In this document: piece by piece, positions 17,604-25,453 of the stretch
Position numbering within the stretch: position 1 is the stretch's first letter
Layout: each line of letters opens with the position of its first letter
NCBI RefSeq assembly: GCF_024753215.1
Contig: NZ_JANUGV010000001.1
Location: 1,550,001 to 1,614,000 of the forward strand
From: Massilia solisilvae
Lineage (GTDB): Bacteria; Pseudomonadota; Gammaproteobacteria; Burkholderiales; Burkholderiaceae_D
DNA: 64,000 nt
Direction of reading: 5' to 3'
Position numbers and translations under genes: made by a program
Notes under the pieces: model-generated
Told to the model about the DNA's origin: nothing
What the model saw: only the letters and a program-made list of their open reading frames with translations
Database searches by the model: none

Positions 17604-19006
17604 GGCGTACCGATCATGCCCGGCGTGGCCTGGTGGCGCGCGAGCAGCGCCGCCAGTGCGCACGAGGCCAGGCGCGCCAGCGGCCCGTCGGCGCGGCTGG
17701 TGAGCATGATGGGCACGCGCGCGCCGAGCACGATGCCGGCAATCTGGGCGTCCGCCAGGTATTCGAGCTGCTTGGCGAGCATGTTGCCCGCTTCGAGATC
17801 GGGCACGACCAGGATGTCGGCGCGCCCGGCCACCGGCGACACGAAGCCCTTGGTGGCCGCCGCTTCGGCCGACACCGCCAGGTCGAACGCCATCGGCCCG
17901 TCCACGATCGCGCCGCTGATCTGGCCGCGTTCGGCCATCTTGCACAGCGCCGCCGCCTCGATGGTGGACGCGATCTTGGGATACACGGTCTCCAGCGCCG
18001 ACAGGATGGCCACGCGCGGCGCCGCGATCCCGAGTGCGTGCGCCAGGTCGATGGCGTTCTGCACGATGTCGCGCTTGTCCTCCAGCGTGGGATAGACGTT
18101 GATTGCGGCGTCGGTGATCAACAACGGGCGCGGATAGGTGGGCACATCCATGGCGAACACGTGGCTGATGCGGCGCGCCGTGCGCAGCCCGCTGTCCTTG
18201 GCGACCACGGCGCGCATCAGCTCGTCCGTGTGGAGCGCGCCCTTCATCAGGGCCTGCACTTCGCCGGCGCGCGCCATGGCGACCGCGGCCTCGGCCGCCG
18301 CGTGACTGTGTTCGGTCGACACGATGCGCAGGCTCGCCAGGTCGATGCCAGCGTCGGCCGCGGCGCGCCGGATCTTCGCTTCAGGACCAACCAGCACCGG
18401 CTCGATCAGGCCCTCGCGCGCCGCCTCCACCGCGCCCAGCAGCGAGACTGCGTCAACCGGATGCACGACCGCGGTGCGCACGCGCGGCGCATTGCGCGCT
18501 GCCGCCAGCAGCTCGAGGTAGCGTCCGCCGCGCTCGTGCACCCGCACCTCGGGCAGCGCCACGCGCGCGCGCGCGACCTTGTCGGCGGGGGCAATGACCT
18601 CGGCGGTGCCGGTGACCACCGGGTCGTGATGCTGGTTGGTCACCACGCAATCGAGCGTGACGCGGCGCCTGGCTGGATCGAGCGCGGTCACGGTGACGGT
18701 GACGGTGACGCTGTCGCCCAGCCCGACCGGCTTGAGGAAGCGCAGCGACTGCCCGAGATAGATCGTACCCGGTCCCGGCAGCTGCGTGCCCAGCACGGCC
18801 GAGACCAGCGCGCCGCTCCACATGCCATGCGCGACCACCTTGTGGAAGGTGTCGCCGCGCGCGTATTCGTCGTCCAGGTGGGCCGGGTTGACGTCGCCCG
18901 ACATCACGGCGAACAGTTCGATGTCCCTGCGGGTGAGGGTGCGCGTCAGGCTGGCGCTGTCGCCAACCGCCAGCTCGTCGAAGGTGCGGTTTTCGATCAT
19001 GTCCAT
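17600..19006 (-). CDS. Bifunctional MaoC-type enoyl-CoA hydratase / phosphate acetyltransferase
   Basis: 468 residues. The N-terminal ~140 residues are a MaoC hotdog domain: RTFDELAVGDSASLTRTLTRRDIELFAVMSGDVNPAHLDDEYA contains the hydratase Asp and His, and GMWSGALVSAVLGTQLPGPGTIYL follows. From ~150 to the end comes a phosphotransacetylase/phosphotransbutyrylase domain (AVVHPVDAVSLLGAVEAAREGLIEPVLVGPEAKIR, ALMKGALHTDELMRAVV, VDGPMAFDLAVS). The same fusion is known in other proteobacteria, commonly beside acetate kinase and a PHA synthase. The start at 19006 has GGAG 12 nt upstream and lies 4 bp after the phaC stop; ATG at 19000 is the alternative. It probably links acyl-CoA pools to acyl-phosphate for the adjacent kinase. 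Confidence 0.93.
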   Translation of the reverse strand: MDMIENRTFDELAVGDSASLTRTLTRRDIELFAVMSGDVNPAHLDDEYARGDTFHKVVAHGMWSGALVSAVLGTQLPGPGTIYLGQSLRFLKPVGLGDSVTVTVTVTALDPARRRVTLDCVVTNQHHDPVVTGTAEVIAPADKVARARVALPEVRVHERGGRYLELLAAARNAPRVRTAVVHPVDAVSLLGAVEAAREGLIEPVLVGPEAKIRRAAADAGIDLASLRIVSTEHSHAAAEAAVAMARAGEVQALMKGALHTDELMRAVVAKDSGLRTARRISHVFAMDVPTYPRPLLITDAAINVYPTLEDKRDIVQNAIDLAHALGIAAPRVAILSALETVYPKIASTIEAAALCKMAERGQISGAIVDGPMAFDLAVSAEAAATKGFVSPVAGRADILVVPDLEAGNMLAKQLEYLADAQIAGIVLGARVPIMLTSRADGPLARLASCALAALLARHQATPGMIGTP

Positions 19007-19010
19007 GGTT

Positions 19011-20819
19011 TCAGCGCTCCAGCACGTACTGGCCGGGCGCGGCGCAGATCGGCACATAGCCCAGGCCAGCGGCCCCCATGGTCGGCGGCGCGATCCGGCC
19101 GCTGGAGGACGATTCCAGCCAGTCGGTCCAGGCCGGCCACCACGAGCCGTCGCGCTGGGCGGTTGCGGCCACCCAGTCGTCCGGCGCCAGGTAGGTGTCG
19201 CCATTGGTGCGGCGAGCAAGCCGGTAGTGGCGGTTGCGGTGGCCCGGCTCGCTGACGATGCCCGCATTGTGGCCGCCGCTGGTCAGCACGAAGGTCACGT
19301 CGGCGCCTGCCACCAGGTTAATCTTGTACACCGACTTCCACGGCGCCACGTGGTCGGTCTCGGTCGCGACCACGAACATGGGAACGTGGATGTCGGCCAG
19401 CGCCACCGGGGCGTCGTCGATGCGGTAGCGTCCTTCGAACAGGTCGTTCTTCAGGAACAAGCGGCGCAGGTATTCGCTGTGCATGCGGTAGGGCATGCGC
19501 GTGGCGTCGGCATTCCATGCCATCAGGTCGTTCATCGGCTGGCGCTTGCCGAGCAGGTATTCGTTGACCACGCGCGACCACACCAGGTCGTTCGAGCGCA
19601 GCAGCTGGAAGGCGCCTGCCATCTGGCGCGTCTGCAGGTAGCCCTGGCGCCACATGATGTCCTCGAGGTAGTTCAGCTGGCTGTCGTCGATGAACAGGCG
19701 CAGTTCGCCGGCCTCGGTGAAATCGGTTTGCGCGGCGAGCAGCGTCATCGAATGGATGCGCTGGTCGCGCCGGCCGGCCAGCCAGGCCGCGGCGATCGCG
19801 AGCAGCGTGCCGCCCAGGCAGTAGCCGACTGTGTTGATGCCGCGGTCCGGCACGATGGCGGCCACCGCATCGAGCGCGGCCAGCACGCCCATGCGCAGGT
19901 AGTCGTCCATGCCCAGGTCGCGGTCGGCTTCGACCGGGTTGTGCCACGAGATCATGAAGACTGTGTGGCCCCGGTCCGCCAGGTATTTCACCAGCGAGTT
20001 CTGCGGCGACAGGTCGAGGATGTAGTACTTCATGATCCAGGCCGGCACGATCAGGATCGGTTCGGCGTGCACGTCGGGCGTGGTGGGCGAGTACTGGATC
20101 AGCTCGATCAGGCGATTGCGCAGCACGACCTGTCCGGGCGTGACCGCCACCTGCTGTCCCGGGACGAATTGGTCGGCCCCGGCCGGCGGCTGGTTGAGCA
20201 GCATGCGGCGCCAGTCGTCGGCCAGGTGGGTGGCGCCGCGCACCAGGTTCTGGCCGCCTTCCTGCAGCGTGGCCTCGAGCACTTCCGGGTTCGTGGCGAT
20301 GTAGTTCACCGGCGAGAACATGTCGAGCGCCTGGCGGGCGACGAAGGAAACGACCTGCTCGTGGTGCGGCGACACGCCGCCTATACCGGTGGTCACGTTG
20401 TACCACCACTGCTGGTTCAGCAGGAATCCCTGCTGCATCACATTGAACGGCCAGCGCTGCCAGGCCGGGCCGCTGAAACGGTGGTCCTGCGGCAGCGGCG
20501 CAATGCACGGCTCGGTACCGCCGATGGCCGCACGGACGGCATACTCGCCGAAGCGGCCGGCCTTGGTGGTGGCCTTTTCGCACAGGCGCGCCCATTTGCC
20601 GGGCGACTGCGACAGGTGCAGCGCCCAGTCGGTCCAGGCCAGCGCCATGGCGGCCGGCGAAATGCCGGAGGTGAGCCGGCCGAGCGCGGCATGCAGCACG
20701 CGATCGGTACGGCTGGGCGTTTCGATGTCGTCACCGGAGCCCGTGTGGGGCGCGGTGGCGGGGAGGGCGGTGTGAGCGGGCGGGAGTACGGCAGCGAGAT
20801 TCAGCTTGAGCTTGTCCAT
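19011..20819 (-). CDS. phaC: Class I poly(3-hydroxyalkanoate) synthase
   Basis: 602 residues. The PHA synthase N-terminal region begins near RTDRVLHAALGRLTSGISPAAMALAWTDWALHLSQSPGKW; the lipase-like box GYCLGG holds the catalytic Cys, and GGHNAGIVSEPG the catalytic His; WAWIMKYYILDLSPQNSLV-type sequence lies before the active site (ILIVPAWIMKYYILDL). It polymerises 3-hydroxyacyl-CoA into carbon-storage granules. AAGG lies about 9 nt before the ATG at 20819. It leads a phaC / MaoC-Pta / ackA operon, with two FNR/Anr-like sites upstream suggesting oxygen control. No phaA, phaB or phasin gene is in the window. The first ~45 residues are low-conservation and might start later. Confidence 0.93.
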   Translation of the reverse strand: MDKLKLNLAAVLPPAHTALPATAPHTGSGDDIETPSRTDRVLHAALGRLTSGISPAAMALAWTDWALHLSQSPGKWARLCEKATTKAGRFGEYAVRAAIGGTEPCIAPLPQDHRFSGPAWQRWPFNVMQQGFLLNQQWWYNVTTGIGGVSPHHEQVVSFVARQALDMFSPVNYIATNPEVLEATLQEGGQNLVRGATHLADDWRRMLLNQPPAGADQFVPGQQVAVTPGQVVLRNRLIELIQYSPTTPDVHAEPILIVPAWIMKYYILDLSPQNSLVKYLADRGHTVFMISWHNPVEADRDLGMDDYLRMGVLAALDAVAAIVPDRGINTVGYCLGGTLLAIAAAWLAGRRDQRIHSMTLLAAQTDFTEAGELRLFIDDSQLNYLEDIMWRQGYLQTRQMAGAFQLLRSNDLVWSRVVNEYLLGKRQPMNDLMAWNADATRMPYRMHSEYLRRLFLKNDLFEGRYRIDDAPVALADIHVPMFVVATETDHVAPWKSVYKINLVAGADVTFVLTSGGHNAGIVSEPGHRNRHYRLARRTNGDTYLAPDDWVAATAQRDGSWWPAWTDWLESSSSGRIAPPTMGAAGLGYVPICAAPGQYVLER

Positions 20820-20836
20820 GCGTGTACCTTACGTTC

Positions 20837-20868
20837 TTGATCCGCGTCAAATCATTGACATGGATCAA
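20837..20868 (-). promoter_or_regulatory. Two tandem FNR/Anr-like boxes upstream of phaC
   Basis: Read on the minus strand, TTGATCCATGTCAA (20868-20855) and TTGACGCGGATCAA (20850-20837) each match 9 of 10 conserved positions of TTGAT-N4-ATCAA. Their centres are 18 bp apart. They lie 18-49 bp before the phaC ATG. Only phaC reads out of this 100-bp gap, because purU ends on its other side. Confidence 0.6.
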
Positions 20869-20919
20869 GATCCTACCACTTACAGTATTAATGCCTAGAA
20901 AAAGTCCTCTAAATTGCGC

Positions 20920-21807
20920 CTAACTGCCGCGAAAAACGATGGTCTTGTTCCCATCGACGAAAACGCGGCGCTCGATGTGGAACTTGACGGCGGCGGCCAG
21001 CGCCAGGCATTCGTTGTCGCGGCCCACCCGCACCAGCTGTTCCGGCTTGTAGCTGTGATCGACGCGGGTGACGACCTGTTCGATGATCGGGCCTTCGTCC
21101 AGGTCCGGGGTGGCGTAGTGGGCGGTGGCGCCGATCAGCTTCACGCCGCGGTCGTAGGCCTGGTGGTAAGGCTTGGCGCCCTTGAAGCCAGGCAGGAAAG
21201 AGTGGTGGATGTTGATGCAGCGGCCGGCCAGCTTGCGCGACAAATCGTCGGACAGGATCTGCATGTAGCGCGCCAGGACCACCAGTTCCGCGCCGGTTTC
21301 CTCCAGCAGTTCAAGAATGCGCGCCTCCTGCCGCTGCTTGGTTTCGCGGGTGACAGGCAGGTGCACGAAACGGATGCCCTCGCGCTCCACCATCGGCCGC
21401 AGGTCCTGGTGGTTGGACACCACCGCCGTGATTTCCATGTTCAGCTCGCCATTGCGGCGGCGGTACAGCAGGTCGTCCAGGCAGTGGTCGTATTTCGAAA
21501 CCATGATGACGGTCTTGACCGGCTCGGACGGGTCGTAGATGGCCCATTCCATCTCGAGCCTGCCGGCCACTTCGGCCGGGAACTCGGCGCGGATGCGCTC
21601 GATGCCGATGTCGGCGGACATCGGCCGGAAGACCGCGCGCATGAAAAAGCGCTGGGTCGAATCGTCGTCGAACTGCTCCAGCGCGCAGATGTAGCAGTCG
21701 CGCCGGGCCAGAAAGCCCGATACGGCGGCGACGATGCCAATGGCCGCCGTGCAGCTGGCGGTAAGGATGTATTGCTTCTGTGTCGGTTGTTGCTCGATGG
21801 TGCTCAT
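20920..21807 (-). CDS. purU: Formyltetrahydrofolate deformylase
   Basis: 295 residues. An N-terminal ACT domain (YILTASCTAAIGIVAAVSGFLARRDCYICALEQF) is followed by a formyltransferase-fold domain: VSKYDHCLDDLLYRRRNGEL, AVVSNHQDLRPMVEREGI, LARYMQILSDDLSRKLAGRCINIHHSFLPGFKGAKPYHQAYDRGVKLIGATAHYATPDLDEGPIIEQ. The last stretch carries the catalytic Asn-His-Asp set of the family. It hydrolyses 10-formyl-THF to formate and THF, supplying formate for PurT and balancing one-carbon units. The length is typical. It stands alone between phaC and the peptidase gene. Confidence 0.96.
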   Translation of the reverse strand: MSTIEQQPTQKQYILTASCTAAIGIVAAVSGFLARRDCYICALEQFDDDSTQRFFMRAVFRPMSADIGIERIRAEFPAEVAGRLEMEWAIYDPSEPVKTVIMVSKYDHCLDDLLYRRRNGELNMEITAVVSNHQDLRPMVEREGIRFVHLPVTRETKQRQEARILELLEETGAELVVLARYMQILSDDLSRKLAGRCINIHHSFLPGFKGAKPYHQAYDRGVKLIGATAHYATPDLDEGPIIEQVVTRVDHSYKPEQLVRVGRDNECLALAAAVKFHIERRVFVDGNKTIVFRGS

Positions 21808-21890
21808 GCTCGGTCCAGGGTCCAGGTGTCTTTACTGCAATGCAGCAAGATTACCATGACGCCTGCCGAGCATGCTTCCCAGTTGCGATC

Positions 21891-23210
21891 TCAGCGTCCG
21901 AGCGTCCCCAGCACAGCCAGGCTCATCGCCTGCGCGGCGGTCTTGATCGAGGGCTCGGGCACCGGCGCATAGTAGGGCGAGTGGTTGAACGCGACGGGCT
22001 TGCCGTCGGACCGTTGCGCCTCTGCCACTGCCTGCGGGTCATAGATGCCGGTGAAGAAGAACATCGAGGGCACGCCTTCGTTGACGAACTGGGAGAAGTC
22101 CTCGCTTGCGGTCATCGGCGGCATGCGCTGCGCCTTGTCGCCGAACGCGGCCTTGAACACCGCCTCGGTCTTTTGTACCAGCGCTTCGTTGTTGACGACG
22201 GCATCGCCGCCGCGGCCTTGCAGCGACACCTCGGGCGCGGGTGCGCCGGCCATGGCCGCCGATGCATTGGCGACGCGGCGCACGCCATCGAGCAGTCTGG
22301 CGCGCACCTCGGGCTTGTACGAGCGGATCGTGCCGCGGACCACGACGGTATCGGGAATGATGTTGCCGACGGTGCCGCCCTGGATCGCGCCGATCGTCAC
22401 CACGCCGAACTCCTTCGGGTCCTTCTCGCGGCTGATCACGGTCTGCACGTCGGTCACGAAGCGCGCCGCGATCGCGATCGGGTCGATCGTCTTGTCCGGC
22501 GCCGAGCCGTGCCCGCCGCGGCCCTTGAACACGATTTCCAGCGCGTCCGAGTTGGACGAGACCGGGCCCGCGTTATAGCCCACGGTGCCATAAGCGAGTG
22601 GCCAGGAATGCAGCGCAAACGCGTAGTCCGGCTTGCCGAAGCGCTTGAACAGGCCATCGTCCAGCATGGCGCGCGCGCCGGACACGATCTCCTCGGCCGG
22701 CTGGCCCACGAACATCAGCGTGCCGCTCCATTGCGACTTCAGTTCGACCAGCGTGCGCGCGGCGCCCAGCCAGCTGGCCATGTGGATGTCGTGGCCGCAG
22801 CTGTGCGCCACAAAGGTGTCGCGGCCGTCGCTTTGCGCGCGCGCGTGGCTGGCGTAGGAAAGCCCGGTCTTTTCTTCCATCGGCAAGCCATCCAGTTCGG
22901 TACGCACCAGCACCAGCGGGCCCGGGCCGTTGCGGTAGATTGCGACCACGCCGGTCTTGCCGACCTTCTCGGTCACCTCGAAGCCCAGCTTGCGCATCTC
23001 GGCCGCCAGCTTGCCGGCCGTGCGCGCTTCCTGGAACGCGATCTCCGGATGCGCGTGCAGGTCCTTGTACACCCCGTCCAGCCAGGGGTACATGGCGTCG
23101 ATGCGGGACGTGACCTGGGCGGAGAGCGCCGCGGGAGCCGCTGCATGGGCGGCGGGAAGGGCGGAAAGCAGGATGGCTGCGATGGCGAGGCGGGAGAGTC
23201 GCGTTTTCAA
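21891..23210 (-). CDS. Secreted M20-family amidohydrolase / aminoacylase
   Basis: 439 residues with a Sec signal peptide (MKTRLSRLAIAAILLSALPAAHA). M20D carboxypeptidase/hippurate hydrolase features: DLHAHPEIAFQEARTAGKLAAEMRKLGFEVTEKVGKTGVVAIY, ELDGLPMEEKTGL, HSCGHDIHMASWLGAARTL (metal ligands), QPAEEIVSGARAMLDDGLF, the dimerisation domain with GRGGHGSAPDKTIDPIAIAA, and MTASEDFSQFVNEGVPSMFFFTG. Predicted periplasmic hydrolysis of N-acyl amino acids or related amides, with divalent metals. An AAGGAGG-like sequence before the ATG supports the start. Confidence 0.9.
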   Translation of the reverse strand: MKTRLSRLAIAAILLSALPAAHAAAPAALSAQVTSRIDAMYPWLDGVYKDLHAHPEIAFQEARTAGKLAAEMRKLGFEVTEKVGKTGVVAIYRNGPGPLVLVRTELDGLPMEEKTGLSYASHARAQSDGRDTFVAHSCGHDIHMASWLGAARTLVELKSQWSGTLMFVGQPAEEIVSGARAMLDDGLFKRFGKPDYAFALHSWPLAYGTVGYNAGPVSSNSDALEIVFKGRGGHGSAPDKTIDPIAIAARFVTDVQTVISREKDPKEFGVVTIGAIQGGTVGNIIPDTVVVRGTIRSYKPEVRARLLDGVRRVANASAAMAGAPAPEVSLQGRGGDAVVNNEALVQKTEAVFKAAFGDKAQRMPPMTASEDFSQFVNEGVPSMFFFTGIYDPQAVAEAQRSDGKPVAFNHSPYYAPVPEPSIKTAAQAMSLAVLGTLGR

Positions 23211-23289
23211 GGAGGTCCCTTTCTGTGTTGGCTGGCTGCGGATCGAGCAGCGGTTAGCCTAACACAGCAGGACAGGGAATTGCCGCTGC

Positions 23290-24522
23290 TCAGAATCGCA
23301 GCTCGCGTTCGGCCAGCGCGCGCCCCCAGTCGCGGATGATGCGCCGGTACTCGACCCCGACCTTGCGGATGCGCCGCTCCAGGTCGAACAGGCCGCAGCT
23401 GTTGACATGGCCCAGCTGCTCGCGCAGGTCCATGTCCCAGTCCACCTGGTCGGTCAGGCTGTACCAGGTGAAGCCGATGATCGGAAAGCCCTCCTGGCGC
23501 AGGCGCAGCACGTTGCCCCATTGGCGCTCGAGCCAGTGGGCCGCGTTCAGCAGCTGGAAGTGGTTGGTCTCGGTGTGCATGATCGGCAGCCGGAACCGGC
23601 TGTAGTACTGGCGTGTCAGCCCGTAGTAGCCCAGCACGTTGACGCGCCGGGTGCTGCCGTCCGCGAACACGGCCATTTCGCTGGTCTCGTAGTAGTCTGT
23701 GCCCATCACGCACCAGGGACGAATGGTGCGGTTCATGAAGTAGTCGAACTTGTCCAGCGATAGCCCGTTCTCGACCAGGTAGCGCAGCATGACCGCGGAC
23801 GGGGGATGGCTGTAGTTCAGGTCCAGCGACAGAAAGCGGCGCTCGTTCAGGTGGGCGGTGCGCTCGACGGCCGTAGGGTCGTGCGGGTGGTAGTAGCGCG
23901 TCGATTCGCTCTGCACGAACCACACGGTGCGCACCGCGCGGATCGCCTCGCTGGCGCGGATGTTCGCCTCCACGCAGTTGGACAGCGCCGTGACGAACGC
24001 GCGGTGGTCGCGCAGCTGCTCGTTCCAGTAGCCGAACAGGGCCGAGTACTCGGCGGTGATGAGCATCTCGTTGACCGGCGTGTACATCCACACCCACGGG
24101 TAGCGGCGCGCGAACGCCTCGGCGTATTCCGCGAAGTAGCGCGGGAAGTCCGGGTTCTGGAAGTTGCCGAGCCAGTCGGGCAGGCCGAAGTGGCACAGGT
24201 CGGCGATCGGCTCGATGCCGAGCCGGCTCAACTCGGCAAAGGCTTCGTCCGCAAATGACCAGTCGTACTGCCCGGGCGCGACGTGGGTGCGGTAGTAGGG
24301 CGGACCGAAGCGCAGGCAGCGCAGGCCCATGTCATGCACGAGCCGGAAGTCCTCGCGCCAGCGCTGGTAGTGGCCGCAGGCGGCCATTTCATCCACCCGG
24401 CGCGGCTTGCCGTCGTGGCCGGTGACGATGGGGGCGCTGTTCTCGATGCCTGTACTGAACGAGAACGAACGCGTCAGGTTGTCGGGGTTGGGATGCGCAG
24501 GCAGGCGCGACGTGCTGGACAT
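23290..24522 (-). CDS. Divergent glycoside hydrolase family 1-like protein
   Basis: 410 residues from the ATG at 24522 (an in-frame ATG 6 nt upstream is equally possible). TIM-barrel GH1-like motifs: FRLVHDMGLRCLRFGPPYYRTH, DEAFAELSRLGIEPIADLCHFGLPDWLGNF, RYPWVWMYTPVNEM (acid/base Glu; Met replaces the usual Pro of NEP), and LPIMHTETNHFQ (putative nucleophile Glu in TETN instead of the usual TENG). C-terminal WYSLTDQVDWDMDLREQLGHVNSCGLFDL fits the GH1 end region. About 40-60 residues shorter than typical beta-glucosidases, and cytoplasmic. The substrate is unknown; it could also be assigned to a neighbouring GH-A clan group. Confidence 0.75.
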   Translation of the reverse strand: MSSTSRLPAHPNPDNLTRSFSFSTGIENSAPIVTGHDGKPRRVDEMAACGHYQRWREDFRLVHDMGLRCLRFGPPYYRTHVAPGQYDWSFADEAFAELSRLGIEPIADLCHFGLPDWLGNFQNPDFPRYFAEYAEAFARRYPWVWMYTPVNEMLITAEYSALFGYWNEQLRDHRAFVTALSNCVEANIRASEAIRAVRTVWFVQSESTRYYHPHDPTAVERTAHLNERRFLSLDLNYSHPPSAVMLRYLVENGLSLDKFDYFMNRTIRPWCVMGTDYYETSEMAVFADGSTRRVNVLGYYGLTRQYYSRFRLPIMHTETNHFQLLNAAHWLERQWGNVLRLRQEGFPIIGFTWYSLTDQVDWDMDLREQLGHVNSCGLFDLERRIRKVGVEYRRIIRDWGRALAERELRF

Positions 24523-24620
24523 GGGCACACCTCGGAGTCGTTTCGTCAGACCGCTTGTGGCCGCAGTGGTTCAGCCGGCGTGATTTGGTACACTGCCGCT
24601 TTTGTTGGGCGGGACTGAAC

Positions 24621-25421
24621 ATGGCGGTATCTAGCGAGCTGCGCGCACGCGCGCTTGAATGTCTGGTGGAGACGGACCCTGCTGCAAAGACGGCGGGCGT
24701 GGCGGCGCTGGCTGCGGCCAGCGCGAGCGGCGCGGCGCGCCTCGACAGCGCGGCCGTCCTGCAGAGCGGCGCCGCCATTCCTGGGCGGCCGGCGCGCCCT
24801 GAGCTGGTGCCGCCGCGGCTGGTGGGGCGCCGCTCGATGGCAACCGTCGAAGGCCGCGCCATGCTCATCCATGCTCTGGCGCACATTGAATTCAATGCAG
24901 TGAACCTGGCGCTGGACGCGATGTGGCGCTTCCCCGGCATGCCGCCGCGCTTTTACACGGACTGGCTGCGTGTGGCCAAGGAAGAGTCCGCGCATTTTTC
25001 AATGCTGGCCGCGCACCTGCAAACGCTGGGCCACCGGTACGGCGACTTTCCCGCGCACGACAGCCTGTGGGAGATGGCCGAGAAGACCCGCGGCGACATT
25101 CTCGCCCGCATGGCGCTGGTGCCGCGCACGCTCGAGGCGCGCGGGCTGGACGCGATTCCGCCGGTGCGCGCCAAGCTGGCCCAGGCCGGCGACCTGGCGG
25201 CCGCCGCAATCCTGGACGTGATCCTGCGCGAGGAGGTTGGTCATGTCGAGATCGGCAACCGCTGGTACGGCCACCTGTGCGCGCTGCGCGGGCTGGACCC
25301 GGTGCCGACCTACACAGAGCTGGCCGCGCGCTACGAGGCGCCCGTGCTCAAGGGCCCTTTCAATATCGAAGCGCGCCGTCAGGCGGGCTTTACCGAAGCC
25401 GAGCTGGCGCGCTTCGCGTAA
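24621..25421 (+). CDS. DUF455 ferritin-like-fold protein
   Basis: 266 residues. Its core strongly resembles the DUF455 family: GRAMLIHALAHIEFNAVNLALDAMWRFPGMPPRFYTDWLRVAKEESAHFSMLAAHLQTLGHRYGDFPAHDSLWEMAEKT, then EARGLDAIPP and VILREEVGHVEIGNRWY. The repeated Glu-xx-His pairs (HIEFN, EESAHF, EEVGHVEIG) resemble di-metal ligands of ferritin-like proteins. The function is not established in the family; some relatives are described as tRNA-modification-like diiron proteins. The start at 24621 follows a GGGCGGGACTGAAC leader; TACACT about 30 nt upstream may be a -10. polB follows 32 bp downstream on the same strand. Confidence 0.85.
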   Translation: MAVSSELRARALECLVETDPAAKTAGVAALAAASASGAARLDSAAVLQSGAAIPGRPARPELVPPRLVGRRSMATVEGRAMLIHALAHIEFNAVNLALDAMWRFPGMPPRFYTDWLRVAKEESAHFSMLAAHLQTLGHRYGDFPAHDSLWEMAEKTRGDILARMALVPRTLEARGLDAIPPVRAKLAQAGDLAAAAILDVILREEVGHVEIGNRWYGHLCALRGLDPVPTYTELAARYEAPVLKGPFNIEARRQAGFTEAELARFA

Positions 25422-25453
25422 GGGCGGCTGCTTTGCGATAAGCTGTCGCAACG

